DNA of 64,000 nucleotides from Apteryx mantelli (Eukaryota; Chordata; Aves; Apterygiformes; Apterygidae): NCBI RefSeq assembly GCF_036417845.1, contig NC_089985.1, positions 29,532,583 through 29,596,582 on the forward strand. The letters are read 5' to 3'. The number at the start of each line of letters is the position of its first letter. The stretch's first letter is position 1. Made by a program: the position numbers and the translations under genes. Positions 12,066 through 24,515 of this stretch are shown here, piece after piece. The notes beneath the pieces were generated by a model. The model was not told where the DNA came from, searched no databases, and saw nothing but the letters and a program-made list of their open reading frames with translations.

Positions 12066-12967
12066 CTCTTAAGCAACTCAAAGGCATGACTGCAGTGAAT
12101 GAAGATGTTCACAAGACAGCTTTACACTAACTTGTGTACTGGTACAAGTTTAGTTGTAATAACCAAAGGTTTAGCCTGGGCTGCAAAACACAGTTGCTGC
12201 TAAGTGCCATGCTGCTGCAGCTACACTGTGGTACAACAGCCTCAAAAAGCACAAAACACATCATCCAAGGTGGTGCAGCCTGACCAGACTGAAAGGAAAC
12301 TGCATTTTAGAAGTTTTGAATTACCCGAGAGCCTTGACCAAAGCATATCTTTTCACATCTGTCAGTTGTGTGCAGTTCAGGAACCATGTTCAGCCCATCT
12401 GTAATTTTACCCTATATGCAAGTGCTCACATGTATCAATGCATTTAGGCGGTTCTTAAAACTTACTCATGCATAGATAAGACAAGTAGACCTCAGAGATC
12501 TGTATATTTCCTCATATTTCCTTTGTGGAAAATTTCTGCTAACACTGCAAATTTTCTAAGTAGTACTGCAGTACTATCAGTACTGCAAAAGAGCTGCAAA
12601 TACTAATTTTAATTAACTAAGGCAATGGACAAGTTTTGAAGGACTGCCATGTTCTCTCTGTGTGCATGTGCACCTGTATATACTGAAAATCACAGCTGTC
12701 TTTAACTGCTGTTGTCTTGAAATAATATCCAGTTACAGTATAAAGTGCATTATGTAGAGTAAAACCCTAAGAAATAACAAGCAAAGTGTCTGGCTTCCAC
12801 AGATTGGTTAATTTTGCTTAACAGCTGAACCATCACCCTCTTTGTCTTCTAGGTTTTATTTAGCATTACCTAGGCTGAGAAAGTCCAGTCAGATGTAAGC
12901 AAAATTACTGTAAACTGAGACATTTTTGTAATATTATGCTATTAAGAGAGAGTTAATAAAACCAGCA
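12066..12967 (-). other. Probable ST6GALNAC3 3' UTR / immediate 3' flank
   Basis: Non-coding sequence directly after the stop codon on the gene strand. It holds the AATAAA at 12855-12860 and a perfect 16-bp palindrome at 12561-12576 (TAGTACTGCAGTACTA). Where the 3' UTR ends cannot be fixed from sequence; it could reach beyond the MIR copy at 11.9 kb. No coding frame of note. Confidence 0.5.
12855..12860 (-). terminator. Possible proximal poly(A) signal AATAAA for ST6GALNAC3
   Basis: TTTATT on the plus strand is AATAAA on the gene strand, starting about 107 bases after the TGA stop. The following gene-strand sequence has a short G/T-rich stretch (GGGTGATGG) that could serve as a downstream element. 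In an AT-rich region this hexamer is common, and mammalian ST6GALNAC3 transcripts may end further out, so this is only a candidate for a short 3' UTR isoform. Confidence 0.3.
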
Positions 12968-13154
12968 TCAAGACACTGTCCAGTTGGGGTGCGTAAATAT
13001 TATTGTGTGCTTCTTGGCCCATTTAGCAAATACTTTCTTTTCTGTGATAAACCTATGGCCTCCATATGGAGCGTTTTCATGCAGAAAGTACTCCTCACAC
13101 TCATCTCTTCCTGGCTCATAATAATGGTAGGGAACTTTTCGAAAGCCTTCTGAC
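12968..13154 (-). CDS. ST6GALNAC3: ST6GALNAC3 last coding exon (C-terminus, sialylmotifs 3 and VS)
   Basis: Terminal coding exon of alpha-N-acetylgalactosaminide alpha-2,6-sialyltransferase 3, a type II Golgi membrane enzyme. The family is known to transfer sialic acid from CMP-Neu5Ac in alpha-2,6 linkage to the GalNAc of sialyl-alpha-2,3-Gal-beta-1,3-GalNAc on gangliosides and O-glycans. Seen here: an acceptor (long T tract then CCTCCTAG) before 13154; one base completing a Lys codon begun in the previous exon; then 61 codons starting SEGFRKVPYHYYE and ending THPNWTVS, with TGA at 12968-12970. PYHYYE is sialylmotif 3. GGHRFITEKKVF holds the VS motif (His and Glu of HRFITE). From memory of the human protein this exon matches closely and ends at the same residue (human end NWTLS). 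ST6GALNAC5 is the nearest alternative but diverges more in this segment and extends further, so ST6GALNAC3 is preferred. The reading frame is intact, with no sign of a pseudogene. Confidence 0.95.
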
Positions 13155-14770
13155 CTAGGAGGGAAAAAAAAAAAGTTACACTTAAGTATTATTTCCAAGA
13201 GAAACATTAACATACACTGCAGCTGATGTCACTGAAATCCTTTTCATGTGTCGGCCCTGAGCTCCTTTGCCAAATTGCATGATGGCTTTCATTGTAGCAT
13301 GATTTGTACGCATTTTACTACAGAAAATGAAGCCAAGCATGCCTCTTGACAGACACTGATCTCATCAGTCAGCAAGAAGCTGAGGGGCAGGCTCTTAGGG
13401 ATACTGCACATTTTGTGTAGCCTGGGGCAACCCTAAGTCCATAATGCTCCATCTCTAACCAAAGTCGTCTCATTGGATAGTCCTAACTCTTGAAACTAGT
13501 TCTTGGGTTCTTGCTGGATAGGGCAGTTATAAGAATAATATACATTATAAATAGGTAATGCAGTCAGAATTGCAGCTTTAAGGAAACCCATCCTTCTCTG
13601 CTGTCAACAGACTGAAGTGCTATCATGCCGTTAACTGGTTTTACATCAGGGCTATGTAATGCCAGCTCTGCTGAACTCTGTGAGGACAACTTTAGCCCTG
13701 TCACCCCTTTTCTCAGGGTGCCTACTGTGTTTTCATAAACAAAGAACAACATATGTTTGTTCCATCTGGATGATTCACTCATTCAGTGGGATCTGCAAGT
13801 TCTAAAAAGTCAGTCTCTAATGTTAAGATACTGTAATTAAACAGCTGTGCTTAAAAATCTGACTCAAGTTCCTTTCTCGATGGTATGCTAGGAATGAATC
13901 CCACACTGGTGTGACGCAGAATATGGAGTGAGGGTCTGTGTAAGACTTTACTCTGGGAGCTGAGGAATCCTCTTACTGGTTACATGCAAGGCCTGAACCA
14001 GCCTGGGTACAGAAAAATAGACTTGCAGGACTATTGTATATTGTTTAGGATATTCCCTGCTTTTGTAAATGAGGAATATGTTCATTTTATATCTTGCTAC
14101 TTTATACTGTAGATTAAAGCATTTAACTTGGACTTTTAAAAATTGTGTTTAGAGTTATACTTCTGACAATGGGATTAATCCATTGTCGCTGTAAGGTCAC
14201 TAACAGTAGTTGGTTGGAATTTATGTCAGTTTACTGTGATAAAGCTTGCAGGTCTTGTTTTATTATCTAATTAGAAACTCCCTACTACTCAAAACAAGCC
14301 ATATATAACCTAGAAAGTTCAGGTAGGTTGCTCAATGGTGGTGAAATGTAATTTCAGGTAACTATCCTGAGCTAATCAGTTTCTTTCACTTTCAAGTGTA
14401 TTTGGTATTCAGAGAACTAATATATTAGTATTTCCTCTATAGATTTGTTTTAGCAGTAAAAGTAAGCACATTTTGTCAAAAGAGTATGAACATACTTTGT
14501 TTCCAGCTAACTCAGAAACTGCAAAAGATCTTTGATTAAAAATAGTTCCTTATGACATCTCATGTTAGATTTTGTAAATGTTTTTATTTTATCAACAGCA
14601 AATGCCATATCAGGGCTAAATATGCTGACAATACAGTGTCACATCAATGCAAAACATTGGGAAGTGGCTGCTTGATCCATTTCTTGGATTTATGATATTA
14701 AAATCAATTGTGAAATTTTGACAAGACATCAGAATTGCAGATGTATGAAAATAATTTCCTGTGATCTTAC
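13155..14770 (-). other. ST6GALNAC3: ST6GALNAC3 intron 4
   Basis: Intron between the two coding exons, with GTAAGA donor at its 14770 end and a poly-T plus CCTCCTAG acceptor at its 13155 end. A 12-base T run (12 A on the plus strand, about 13163-13174) makes up most of the polypyrimidine tract. I saw no repeat or additional exon inside it. Open frames here are short and resemble nothing known. Confidence 0.9.
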
Positions 14771-14878
14771 TTGCAGTAGGTGTCATTTATCATCCCATAG
14801 ACATGAATTCCATAGCAGGCATCCATAGCCAAAATTAAGGTAAACCAGCCCGTACTGAGATATGAACCTGACTGGACT
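14771..14878 (-). CDS. ST6GALNAC3: ST6GALNAC3 penultimate coding exon (sialylmotif S)
   Basis: 108-bp exon with no usable start codon of its own, found by translating the minus strand. An acceptor (ATTTTTACAG) precedes 14878. The exon opens with the third base of a codon, then has 35 codons beginning VQSGSYLSTGWF and ending INDTYC, then two bases (AA) that join the G of the next exon to make Lys. The donor is GTAAGA at 14770. The stretch STGWFTLILAMDACYGIHVY is sialylmotif S, which in this family contributes to binding of donor and acceptor. Its Cys is known in the family to form a disulfide with a Cys in sialylmotif L, which is not in this window. Both boundaries are of the same split-codon type (2+1), so skipping this exon would keep the frame but delete motif S. 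Intron 4 separating it from the last exon is 1,616 bp. Identity is secure from the near-complete match to vertebrate ST6GALNAC3. Confidence 0.95.
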
Positions 14879-15805
14879 CTGTAAAAATATAACATACACA
14901 AAACAAATTGCAATGAGAAATTACCAACACTTTATCAAAGAAATATAATCTATTACCTGGGACAAAAGGCATTAAGCAACTTGACAATCTGTCAAAAACG
15001 TACAATCACTTTGAATTATTTATAGATAGGCTCTCATTCTTGCCAGCTTGGGGCCTCAAGCTATTGTCCACAAAAAACATACCATGTTAAATATCTGAAG
15101 TCAAACAATGCATGTCCCTTAAAACAGAAAATAATTTATTTGTACATTTGAAAAATAGACATTAGTAGAGTGTGTAAAATGAGAAATTCAGAAACTCATC
15201 AAGAAATCAAACTAATCAGAAATTAAACTTCAGGCAGACTATGAGCTGTATGCATGTAAGTACTCACCATCCTCTTTCACAAGCAAAATCTGAATTTTCA
15301 GTGGGCTACCCTTAGCCTGAAAATTCACATACAAGTGAAACTTTTAAGGTCATTTTGGCACGAGACCAGCTAATACAAGGGTTTGAAAAATAAAACTTCG
15401 TGCACATCCCTTAACATAAGTTTATATTATCATTCTTTAAGATAACATAGCAGAGAGAAAAGTGCAAGAAGACAGTGCCCAATCTGATAACCTTTGCTCA
15501 AATAACTAGTTCCATTAAATCAGTCCAAAAGTATTACCTGCATGAGTGAGAACAAATCATATGTGTAAGGATTTGGCTCATAGAGCAGCTATGTGAGCAA
15601 ATATATGCATTGTTAATTACAAATCAAATCCTGTTCATGCTAGTCACACAAGCATTACTGATGGGGGGACTGGGAGTCGACAGAACTACCCATGTAATGG
15701 GGGCAAGCAAGACTTACTGCTTTAAAACCTCATAAATAACAACAACACACTTAGCACTCACTATTTAAAAACTGGTTGAAGTCCAACTTCTTGCGTGTAT
15801 GGCTT

Positions 15806-15830
15806 TCAATTCTACTGAAATCAATGAAAA
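15806..15830 (+). repeat. Short fossil of the ACTGAAATCAATG repeat
   Basis: TTCTACTGAAATCAATGAAA resembles the core (TGAAGTCAATGG) of an old palindromic repeat seen several more times in this window. Too short to be sure. Confidence 0.3.
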
Positions 15831-18800
15831 TTATTTGCTAAAAATTATCAATAATATGTCCAAGTTCCAAAGAAAGATATCACAAAAGTCACAAAACCAG
15901 CCAAATACAGCCCTGACTTTGGCTCGGTCTGAGACAGTTGGTGTGTGTGTGTGAGAGGAGGGGATAGTTTAGCTTTATGCCACATCTTTTAGCTCTCAGC
16001 TTTTGACTACAGCAGGGAGCAGTCTGTTCTCCATCGTAAGTTAAAGCAGACTAAGGTTTGCACTCAATTAAGTTTTGCTGTGAAAAAACTCCCAAGTAGG
16101 TCTGTATGGGTATCCGTTTTCCCCATAAACAAAATCTTTTGAAAATATTTTCATCCTGGGGTAGGAATAAAGCTTTCATGTGAAAAAAAATTCAGACAGG
16201 AACTCATCCGGCCTCCAGTACCCAGCTTTCTTTCCTGGGAGACAGAAGAATCACTTTCAGATGCTTCTTCCTGATTCAGAGCAAGGATGTACCATGGTCT
16301 CCCGCCTTCCAGGTAATTCTGCCAATTTTGGTTTGTGGCTCAGACTCTGTGTTACTTCCTTGCTCTTTCTTGTTAAGTTTGACTAAACACTAATTAAGAA
16401 GATGGGCAAAAAAGTGATTGTACAACCTCTATAGTGGTATTTACTTGACACGTACAAGACTGAAATTCAAATTGCTGCTCTGGTGAATACTTAGTATTAT
16501 GAAATGGAGGAAACCTCCAAGGGCTATCTGTGAAGTATCCGTTTCAGAATACTCAGTATCAGGACTGAATGAGGCAGAGGAGGAACCTGAACTCTGGTCT
16601 CCAACAGCCCAGGTAGAAGGCCCTCCCTGCCAGATGATTGCTTTTTCTGCGGTATTCCTTTTCTCCCACCTCACCCCAAAATTTCAACCTGGATATAAAA
16701 ATAGAATGTTCATTCCTAAAGAAATTTCAGTAAACTCTAATTCGAACAATTTTTTTTTTTTAAGTGAAAACCTGGTTTGTCACAACTACCTCAATTTCCG
16801 GAGAGTTTTTCTATACTACAGAACACTCAAAAGAATTTGAGTTACATCTTCTCTTCCTTGTCCATGTCTAGCATCCCTCAGGGGTTAGATGATGTGGACT
16901 TCTATACCTACCTTTCCTGGAAAGTTTTTTCCCTGGGGAAACTCCTAAATACCTGTTGACCTGCCTTGGCAGATTAAAGGACCATTCTGGAAGCTAGAAA
17001 TGGAGTGTTAACTTTTAACTTAGTGCTGAAGAATGATATGTTGGAACAAAAGGCAAGGTGGACACCAACTGTAATTGTCCTCCTTTAACTGACACCTTTA
17101 TGGCCATGAAACTGTACATCTCTCTCTTTATCTGTCCCTTTAGGATCTCTATTTCTTCAGAGTGTTTTGCCTGCTATCTAGCAAAGAGAATTCCCAATCC
17201 AATTGGTGCTACTTCAGAGTAACATTCTGCCATGTTAAAAAGCTGAATTGCTTCTAACTTGCTTTCTGCTCTTGCAGCAGAAGAATGCTAGCCTTGAGCT
17301 TTTAAAGCTAACCATTTAGAATCATAATAACCATTTATAAGAACACTATGAAGATCAGGACCCTTCCGATAATGGAGGTTTATTGGAGAGCACTATATTG
17401 ACAGTAGCATCTGAAATTTGCTATACTCAGGAGTACAAAGGAATTTAAAAAAAAATTAATCAATATTTCATGTCTTGTTTTAACACCATTGAACCTCAGT
17501 CCTCTCATCTATATACTACACTGGCAGGATAAATAAAAACAGCAGAGTGAGTTCCCAGATAACTTCCCTGGGAGATGAAGTACATGACAGAATACAGATT
17601 ATGTACTTTAAAACACAGCACTTACATTCCTCCCATTTTTTCTTCTGAAGATATATAGGAATATGAAAGAATACAGTTATACAGTGGGGATTCTGGATGA
17701 TTTGGTAACACCTTAGAATTCAATCTGATATTGTAAACATACTTTCGACATTCTAATGAAAGCAGTATTAGAAGTACGAAAACAATTTTAGCTGTCCCTA
17801 AAAAGTCATAAATCTCTGAATACCTTTTAAAATATCATCCCGTAAAACTATAGTGCAAAGCAATGTCTCCACTCCTGCTATTACGCTAACACTGTGCACT
17901 CAATTTCTTTTTTCTATAGGAGAGTTTTACATGTTTTTGGCCAGGGCTTTTTGAGATTCATTTGGAAGAATTCCTCTTGTTACAGGAATTGCATTCAAAT
18001 TTCAAATTGCACACACTGAAAGTAAAAGAATCCACCATTTATGTGTAGCATAAGCCTATGCTTCTGCACAAATAGGAGGAAAGGAGAACATTAATCCTAA
18101 AATAGGGAAAATATGAGTTTAAGCATGCTCCATGGACATACTGTACGCAAATCTATTGCTATATATGCATATCCAGAATTGTTCCCTGTGGCTCAAAGTG
18201 ACTTTTTCTTATACTCTAAAATTAATGGGGCACCAGATCTAGTCAGGAAATTGTCTCAACAGCTCAAGAGAATATAATGCGCTATTTTTCAAAAAACACA
18301 TTTAAAAAGAAGATGGTTTTGCTTTCAAGACATGATCTACAGCTGGCTGCAGCAATAAAAAGGCAAGGCTCACCAGGAGTTACTTTGTTTGTTCATCGTG
18401 AAAATGAAAGCTTATTTTGCGTACTACTTCCTCCATTATAAGAGTTCTTAAAGAAATGTGAGTTACTGGAATATAATTCATTCTGCTAAGTACCATTCAG
18501 CATTTCAGAAGAGTACATAGGCATATACTTACCATTAAACACATGGATAGACCAATGGAATCAATTTAATTAAGATGCTTGAAACAAAGTATATGCTTGC
18601 CTATCTTGCAAGCTTCTTTGCTTCACTGAGAACTGAAGGCTTATATGCTTAAAATGTCATTATTTCATCTCAGAATATAAAAGTAAGCTCCAGGATTAAA
18701 AGTTATTTGCAAATTTCAAGTCTCAAAACATTGAATTTGCATTTTAGTGGTTCTTTCCATAAACTCCAGTAGAAAAAACTGACTACAATTTGTCACAGTG

Positions 18801-21785
18801 CCTTAAAAAGGAGATTTCCCTCCATATTTTAGAAATAAATGGTAAAAAACATGTCTAGGATTGTTGTAATTGTAATGTGTGATACAGAAAACCTTATATT
18901 CATTCTGATTATTTAAAAATAAAACCTATTAGACAGGGTTCTTTTGCCTTAGCTTTCCAATATTCTATGAAAACCATGTGAAATTGATAAAAGAAGATGG
19001 AATAGAGAATGCCCCCTACAAAAGTTTTGGAGATCAAAATTCATCTTCTTTGACATTTATAACCATGCTCTGATGTAGGCTAAACAAAGGAAAAATTGAT
19101 TCCTTCTCTCATCAGGGGAAAATAGAGGTGCATCAAATTTTTTTAATGATCAAGGGCAGGTGAGTTCCAATTGGGTAAATGTTTTGTTGTCACTTGAGTT
19201 CTGATTTTACTATAAAATTCCAGGAAGCTGTTTTCTTTATTCAATTGTTCCAGGATTTTCTATGTGCACAATCAATTCTAGTTTTATGGTTCAATGGACT
19301 GTAATTTCCAGTGGGGACTTCAGTAGTAAAAAATTAAAAATTGAAAAAAAAAGTTTGTTAAGGTGGAGACAACCTGTAGACAAGTAATTGCATGCCAATC
19401 TGATTCCAGAAAATAATTTAGAGCCTATATTTCCATTCTTTACTTGGATAAATTAGGGAGCACAGAATGTCAATTAAGAGTGTTAATTAAGATGAAAAAC
19501 TAAGAAATTAAGGACTTCAAGAAGGCATTAAATAACAGAGAGCTTGCCAACAGCATTAACTAGACACTTTTTTGAGTAATTTGAAAATATTGCAGTAAAA
19601 TGAAATTCAACAATGACAGATTGAAATGACAAGACTTTCCAGGCCAATTAATTGACAAAAAATGTATCGTTTCATAAAGGCTTTTTATAGCCTCTAATCC
19701 TCACTTGGTGCTATTACCAAACTACTGAATCAGCAGCAGTTTTATTTGCAGCAGCTTGATTGATCCCTTGGTTAATAAATAAATATAAATAAGGCTATTG
19801 GTGTAAACAAATTGAAAGTCCTGCGATTCACAGAGTGGAGACTTCATAATGTCAGAGGTCCCTCCAATATGCTAAAAGATTTGTAAAAACACTTTGAAAT
19901 GAATAGAAATATTTTCAAGAACTATGTCAAGATTAGCTTAGACTGTGTTCAGGGAGACATGCCCTCGGTACTTCTGGATTTGTATCTGCAGTGCATCAAG
20001 ATCCCCCCCCATCTTTGGGGAGGCGTCAGTGTATTCTGGTTTTGCATGGCCCTGTGCCACTCGTCCCGTGTCAACCTTGTCTCCGACTGACCCTCACGAA
20101 TGAAGGTAGAAGGCACATGGCACTGCCGTGCCCACTTGTTAAAGGCCACCAGCTCTGTCTCTGGGCTACTGCAGGTTTTTGCATTGCTGAATAGCAGTAT
20201 GTTTCCTTACAACTGAAAATGATATGGAAAATGTATCTACTAGCACAAACTGGTGATCCAGCAATTAATTCTAAACTAGTCAAATTAACGCTACCACTCT
20301 ACTTATGTTGACTGAGATTCCTCTTTTTCCTAAGGAAGTGTCTCTGAATATAGCTGCTGAACAGCTCTTTTTGTTTGCCAAGTTAAACATCCCCATTCTG
20401 CAAGTCACAGGTCTGGGCTATACCTTCCTCTGCACATCAAAGGTAGATTTGTAAATGACAGACTAGGGCAAGTTGGCAGAAAAATGCCCCCACCTCTGAG
20501 GGAACGGCAAAGCCTGTGCACTTCCTGTGCATCTCTCCTCTCGGGAGAATATTTACTTTTCATGCCAGAAAGCTGTTTTCTGGAGAAGAAAAAGGGAAGT
20601 AAATCTGGTACAGGAGAAGGATAAGATGCTAAATGCTGAAGAACGTTAGCACTAGGCTACATTTAATTCCTTTTTCTGTAAAACTCAGTGCTTTGTTGCT
20701 AATAATTTCATTAAATACTTTCTGCAGAAAAAATAGCATAAGAAGAGCAATGAACAAGACACAAGCACAGAGAATTGATTTCATCTGGTAAAAATCGTTG
20801 CTATTTCTGCATTATATACCTGTTAGGCAGTTGTTTATCATAATTATTCACTCTTTCGTACGTGTATGTGTGCATGCATGTGCTTGCTTTGCGTTCCATA
20901 ATGATGCAGGACAGCTAATAATAAATACCCATGCCCCTCAAGCAGCGAGCAGACTGTTTCAAACATTCAGAGCCCCACGGTGCTTCAGGTCATTCTGAAA
21001 AGTGAAACGTTTATGTATGGACAGATGTTTTATTATCCATCGTGTATGGTTTTATGCAAAGCTTAAACAAGTGGAATGCATCATGAACAGCACAGACCAC
21101 ATTCCCGATTCAGAGAGTGACTGTGCCCAACAAGATGCACTTGGGAGTGGACAAGTGAGGCATTCCTGCCACCCCAAACATTCACTGAGTTTGTGTTCGG
21201 CAGATCATCCTTACAGTGAACCCCCAAAATAAATTGCACGCAGGTGATATGCTAGCCAATTGATCTCCAGAAAATATAAAAATATTTCTGTCTAAATTAA
21301 TACTGCACCAATGGAACACAGAGGACAAGAGTCCTCTTCTTTTGCACTTGGCACAAACACACAGTAAAAGGCTACTCCTGGGCCAAAAACTAGCCCATGA
21401 GAATCTCCCCTCCCACTCTAATTTAAAAAGAGATGCAACAATTAGGGAAGTCCAATGTCAAAGCAGCCTTGAAGAAAGGACAGAAAGGACACTGCTGGAT
21501 GATCACGAAAGGGAATAGAAAAATGATGGCTTTGTATTTGACTGCATCTGCTTAAAAAAATACAACTATCTGACTTACTATTTACAATTTTTGGCAAGAA
21601 ATGTAAAAACAACATTAGAAATACAGAAGAATATGTCACTGCAATTACTGAAATCAATACAGCATCTGCTTGGGTATGTAATTTAGGCATATAATTCCAA
21701 TCCTCATGGTGTATGTATTTTTTTGTTTCCTTCCTCTCTTCCCTTCTCTATTCAATAAATGCACGGAAACCTGGAACAAAGGAAA

Positions 21786-21835
21786 AAAGAAAAGAAAAAA
21801 AAAGCAGCTTAAAGAAAAGAAAAAAAAAGCAGCTT
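21786..21835 (+). repeat. Perfect 25-bp tandem duplication (A-rich)
   Basis: Two exact head-to-tail copies of AAAGAAAAGAAAAAAAAAGC plus AGCTT, at 21786-21810 and 21811-21835. Likely recent slippage or a tandem duplication, since the copies are identical. Confidence 0.95.
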
Positions 21836-23914
21836 AAAGAAATTGACTTCTGCTACCAGGCTTCTGTCATTTCCTTATTTCTGATTCCTTGACCTGACTT
21901 TGATGCATCCCAGCTCAGTCGTGAACCCAAGCAACAAGAGAAGGGAGTTATTTCATCCAGGCAGAGTAAGCTCCTCGAAAGCCTGCACAACTGAGCTCAG
22001 GGAGAAAAGGAGCAATCCTGTTTATCAAGAGTAATCATGGAGGTGCAACTTGCTGCAAAGCACACAGAAAAGAAACGAGACTAAAAAATTATAATTGTAA
22101 ACACTGCCTTCTAGCCAACATATATGTATTATTTTGAAGCTGATTCTTGTAATGGAAAACCTGTGCTAATCTCTTCATGTTGAAGGGCATCCCCTATAGA
22201 GAACAGGAGTTGCTAACTAAATTTCTTAAAACTGTTGGGCTTCTGCAGCTCACATTGACTTTTCAGACACAAATTGTGATCTGGGTACAAAGTGCTTACA
22301 GAACAGTAAACCACAAGTTTAGAATCAATAGAATATTAGGTTGCTTGTAGAAACAGATCCCAATGTCTTTTTCTTCCCCACTCTCCTCCCTAATCCTGTT
22401 GGCTCCAGAAACACATATTCTCTTGGTTTCTTTTGACTCCTTTTTTTATTTCCCTTTCCTAAGTACAAACTGTGGTCTGAGGTACAGTCTATGTCATTGC
22501 ATGTGCTCAAGTTAGTAAAAGATGTCTTTTGTAAGTGCCCTGGTTGCAGTTGCCACCTGGGAGCTGAAGTCAAGCGGCTTATGCGTGATAACCAACAACC
22601 TTGATGTTGCACAGAAGGAGAAATTGAAGAGTAGGACTCTGCACATCTCCATTGGCACTTGGATTTAGTTGACAAATGAATGGATGCTTAAATCGGAAGA
22701 GAATACTTCCCACAGAAGTATTAAATATCACTGAGAGAAACTGATCAGTAATATTTTTTTATTTTCTAATTTGTATTTTTTACCATACTAATAACCATCA
22801 CAGCCATGCAATTATGTTTGGAAAGAAGGGAATATAAATTCACATAAGCAGATTTGAGGGCTAAGACATTGCCATTTTTACGCGCTAATTCGTCTCTTTG
22901 AAAATCACCTGGGTAAAATTCACTCCACCCTCAGGAAAACTGAGATCCTCAGGAAATGCAGCTCTTCTGTCTTACCCAGCTAAGGGCTTGCCCCACAGTA
23001 CAGCTAATTATGCTTGGAGTGTTTCCAGTGAGTGGGAGATAATACCAAATCTGCTTTCCCGGGACAGTACTCAAGCCTGCGAGTTGGTTGTGGCACTAGG
23101 GTGTACTTTACTCCACCATTCTTCATTTTCCATTGGCCCATGCTAGGTCAAAGACTTGCTGCAAAAGAGCACGTCTCTGATGCCTGGTGACACAGGGAGT
23201 AACGGGTGAAACCTCCACACAGGGTTCATGCCTTGTGCCGTGGGCCTTTGTAGGGCAGCTCTTTCTCCAAGAAACTGCATCCATGTTTTCTGAGCATTGG
23301 TTCAGCATTTTCACACAGCCTGAAAGGGAGGATTTAGGTTTTCATCCTTTGTAACTAAAAATGAATCAAAACTCAAAAGTGTGCAGAATAGAAGAAAAAA
23401 AAAAAAACTCCAGCAATTTTTTTTCTACATCTACATTTATATCAATACTTTCAGTTTTGGGTCTGCATATTTTTCTCCAGGGAGGATGTAAACTAAACAG
23501 AGCTGCAGTTAATCCAGGATCCCCAAAGAGAATTAATTAAGTAGGCTTTGGCACCTTTTTCTTTCAGTATTAAAGGGCACATACTACTCCTAGCAGCATA
23601 TTTTAGTGAAATCTATTGTAGGTGAACACAGAAGAAATTTCATGATTAGCTCTTACCTTGTCAAGACAAGGTTCATCTACCCTTGGCTGAAAGCAGTTTG
23701 TATTTTTCATAAAAACATTTTCTGTTAGTTTTCTTAAAATTTTTAAAGCAACAACATAAGAGATAACTTTCTAAAGGTGCAGAGTGTATGTCTGTGACTT
23801 TGAGATGAGAACAGAGGCTATTGTAAAGGTATTTTTTATAGTGCTATGGTGAAAATGAGAAAACAGCTAACATGAGACTGTACTCTAATCCTGTTCAGTT
23901 GAGGTGGGAGAAAT

Positions 23915-23970
23915 TCTGGACCAGATACTCAGCTGACAGAAGCCACACTGATGTACATCAGCTGATACCC
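23915..23970. repeat. Fossil copy of an old palindromic amniote repeat
   Basis: TCTGGACCAGATACTCAGCT followed by ACACTGATGTACATCAGCTG. This resembles the two ends of a repeat I recall from sauropsid genomes (GGGCCAGATCCTCAGCTGGT ... TTTACACCAGCTGAGGATCT). The family name is not certain to me. Confidence 0.45.
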
Positions 23971-24330
23971 TTTTAAATTTTCTACAGTCTGCAGTCATTG
24001 TGTTAGTTTAATTACTACCTCTTTGATGTTAACACAGAGGGGAGGGCAGTGTTGCATTTTTCTCCCTAAATTTCGTATTTATCTGAGAACTTGCCTTTTC
24101 ACCAAATGGATGTGTGCTCATCCACAAAAAGCTTACAAAGGACCAGCCATGATATTAACAGGAAGTTTCATTTGTGAAGGGAAAATATTCTCCAAAAAAA
24201 GAGAACTCAGACAGATGGGGTCCTGATAAACAGTGCATATCCCTCTACCAGTAATTTGTCTCTCCCCCAGTGTGGTATTGATAAGAATGTTTCCAGATAT
24301 TCTGAAACCAATACCTAAAAGTGATTATTT

Positions 24331-24515
24331 GCATTACAGTAGCACCATGAATCCTCACTGTGCTGTGCTAGGCACTGTACATGCACGTGACAGATAATCC
24401 TCAACCCAAAGACCTTACATGTCAAATAAACAAGAGAAACAGATTTTTAGGAGAAAGAACATATCCTTATCCCTAGTTCACACAGAAAACTGATGCATAC
24501 TGAGATTTCCTCCCT
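24331..24515 (+). mobile_element. MIR-type SINE, 5' and central part
   Basis: GCATTACAGTAGCACCATGA, then GTGCTGTGCTAGGCACTGTA, CATGCACGTGACAGATAATC, CCAAAGACCTTACATGTCAA and ATAAACAAGAG, then TTATCCCTAGTTCACACAGA and AACTGATGCATACTGAG. These are the ordered blocks of the same amniote MIR seen at 10.7 kb (...TTGTGCTAGGCGCTGTACA ... AGAGCTTACAATCTAA ... CCCATTTTACAGATGGGGAA). The 3' end is uncertain. Confidence 0.75.

Larger units (their letters stand above)
14891..23914. other. Intronic stretch, mostly unique AT-rich sequence
   Basis: No exon found. Contents noted separately: a short repeat fossil at 15.8 kb, a locally GC-rich block at about 19.96-20.20 kb, and a tandem duplication at 21.79 kb. 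The region 19640-19860 is low in obvious repeats and rich in AT homeodomain-like sites, so it could be a conserved element, but conservation cannot be seen from one sequence. Confidence 0.4.

Noticed and set aside
23395..23407. A-run as the poly(A) tail of a retroposed gene
   Set aside because: No upstream cDNA-like sequence or flanking target duplication was recognised.
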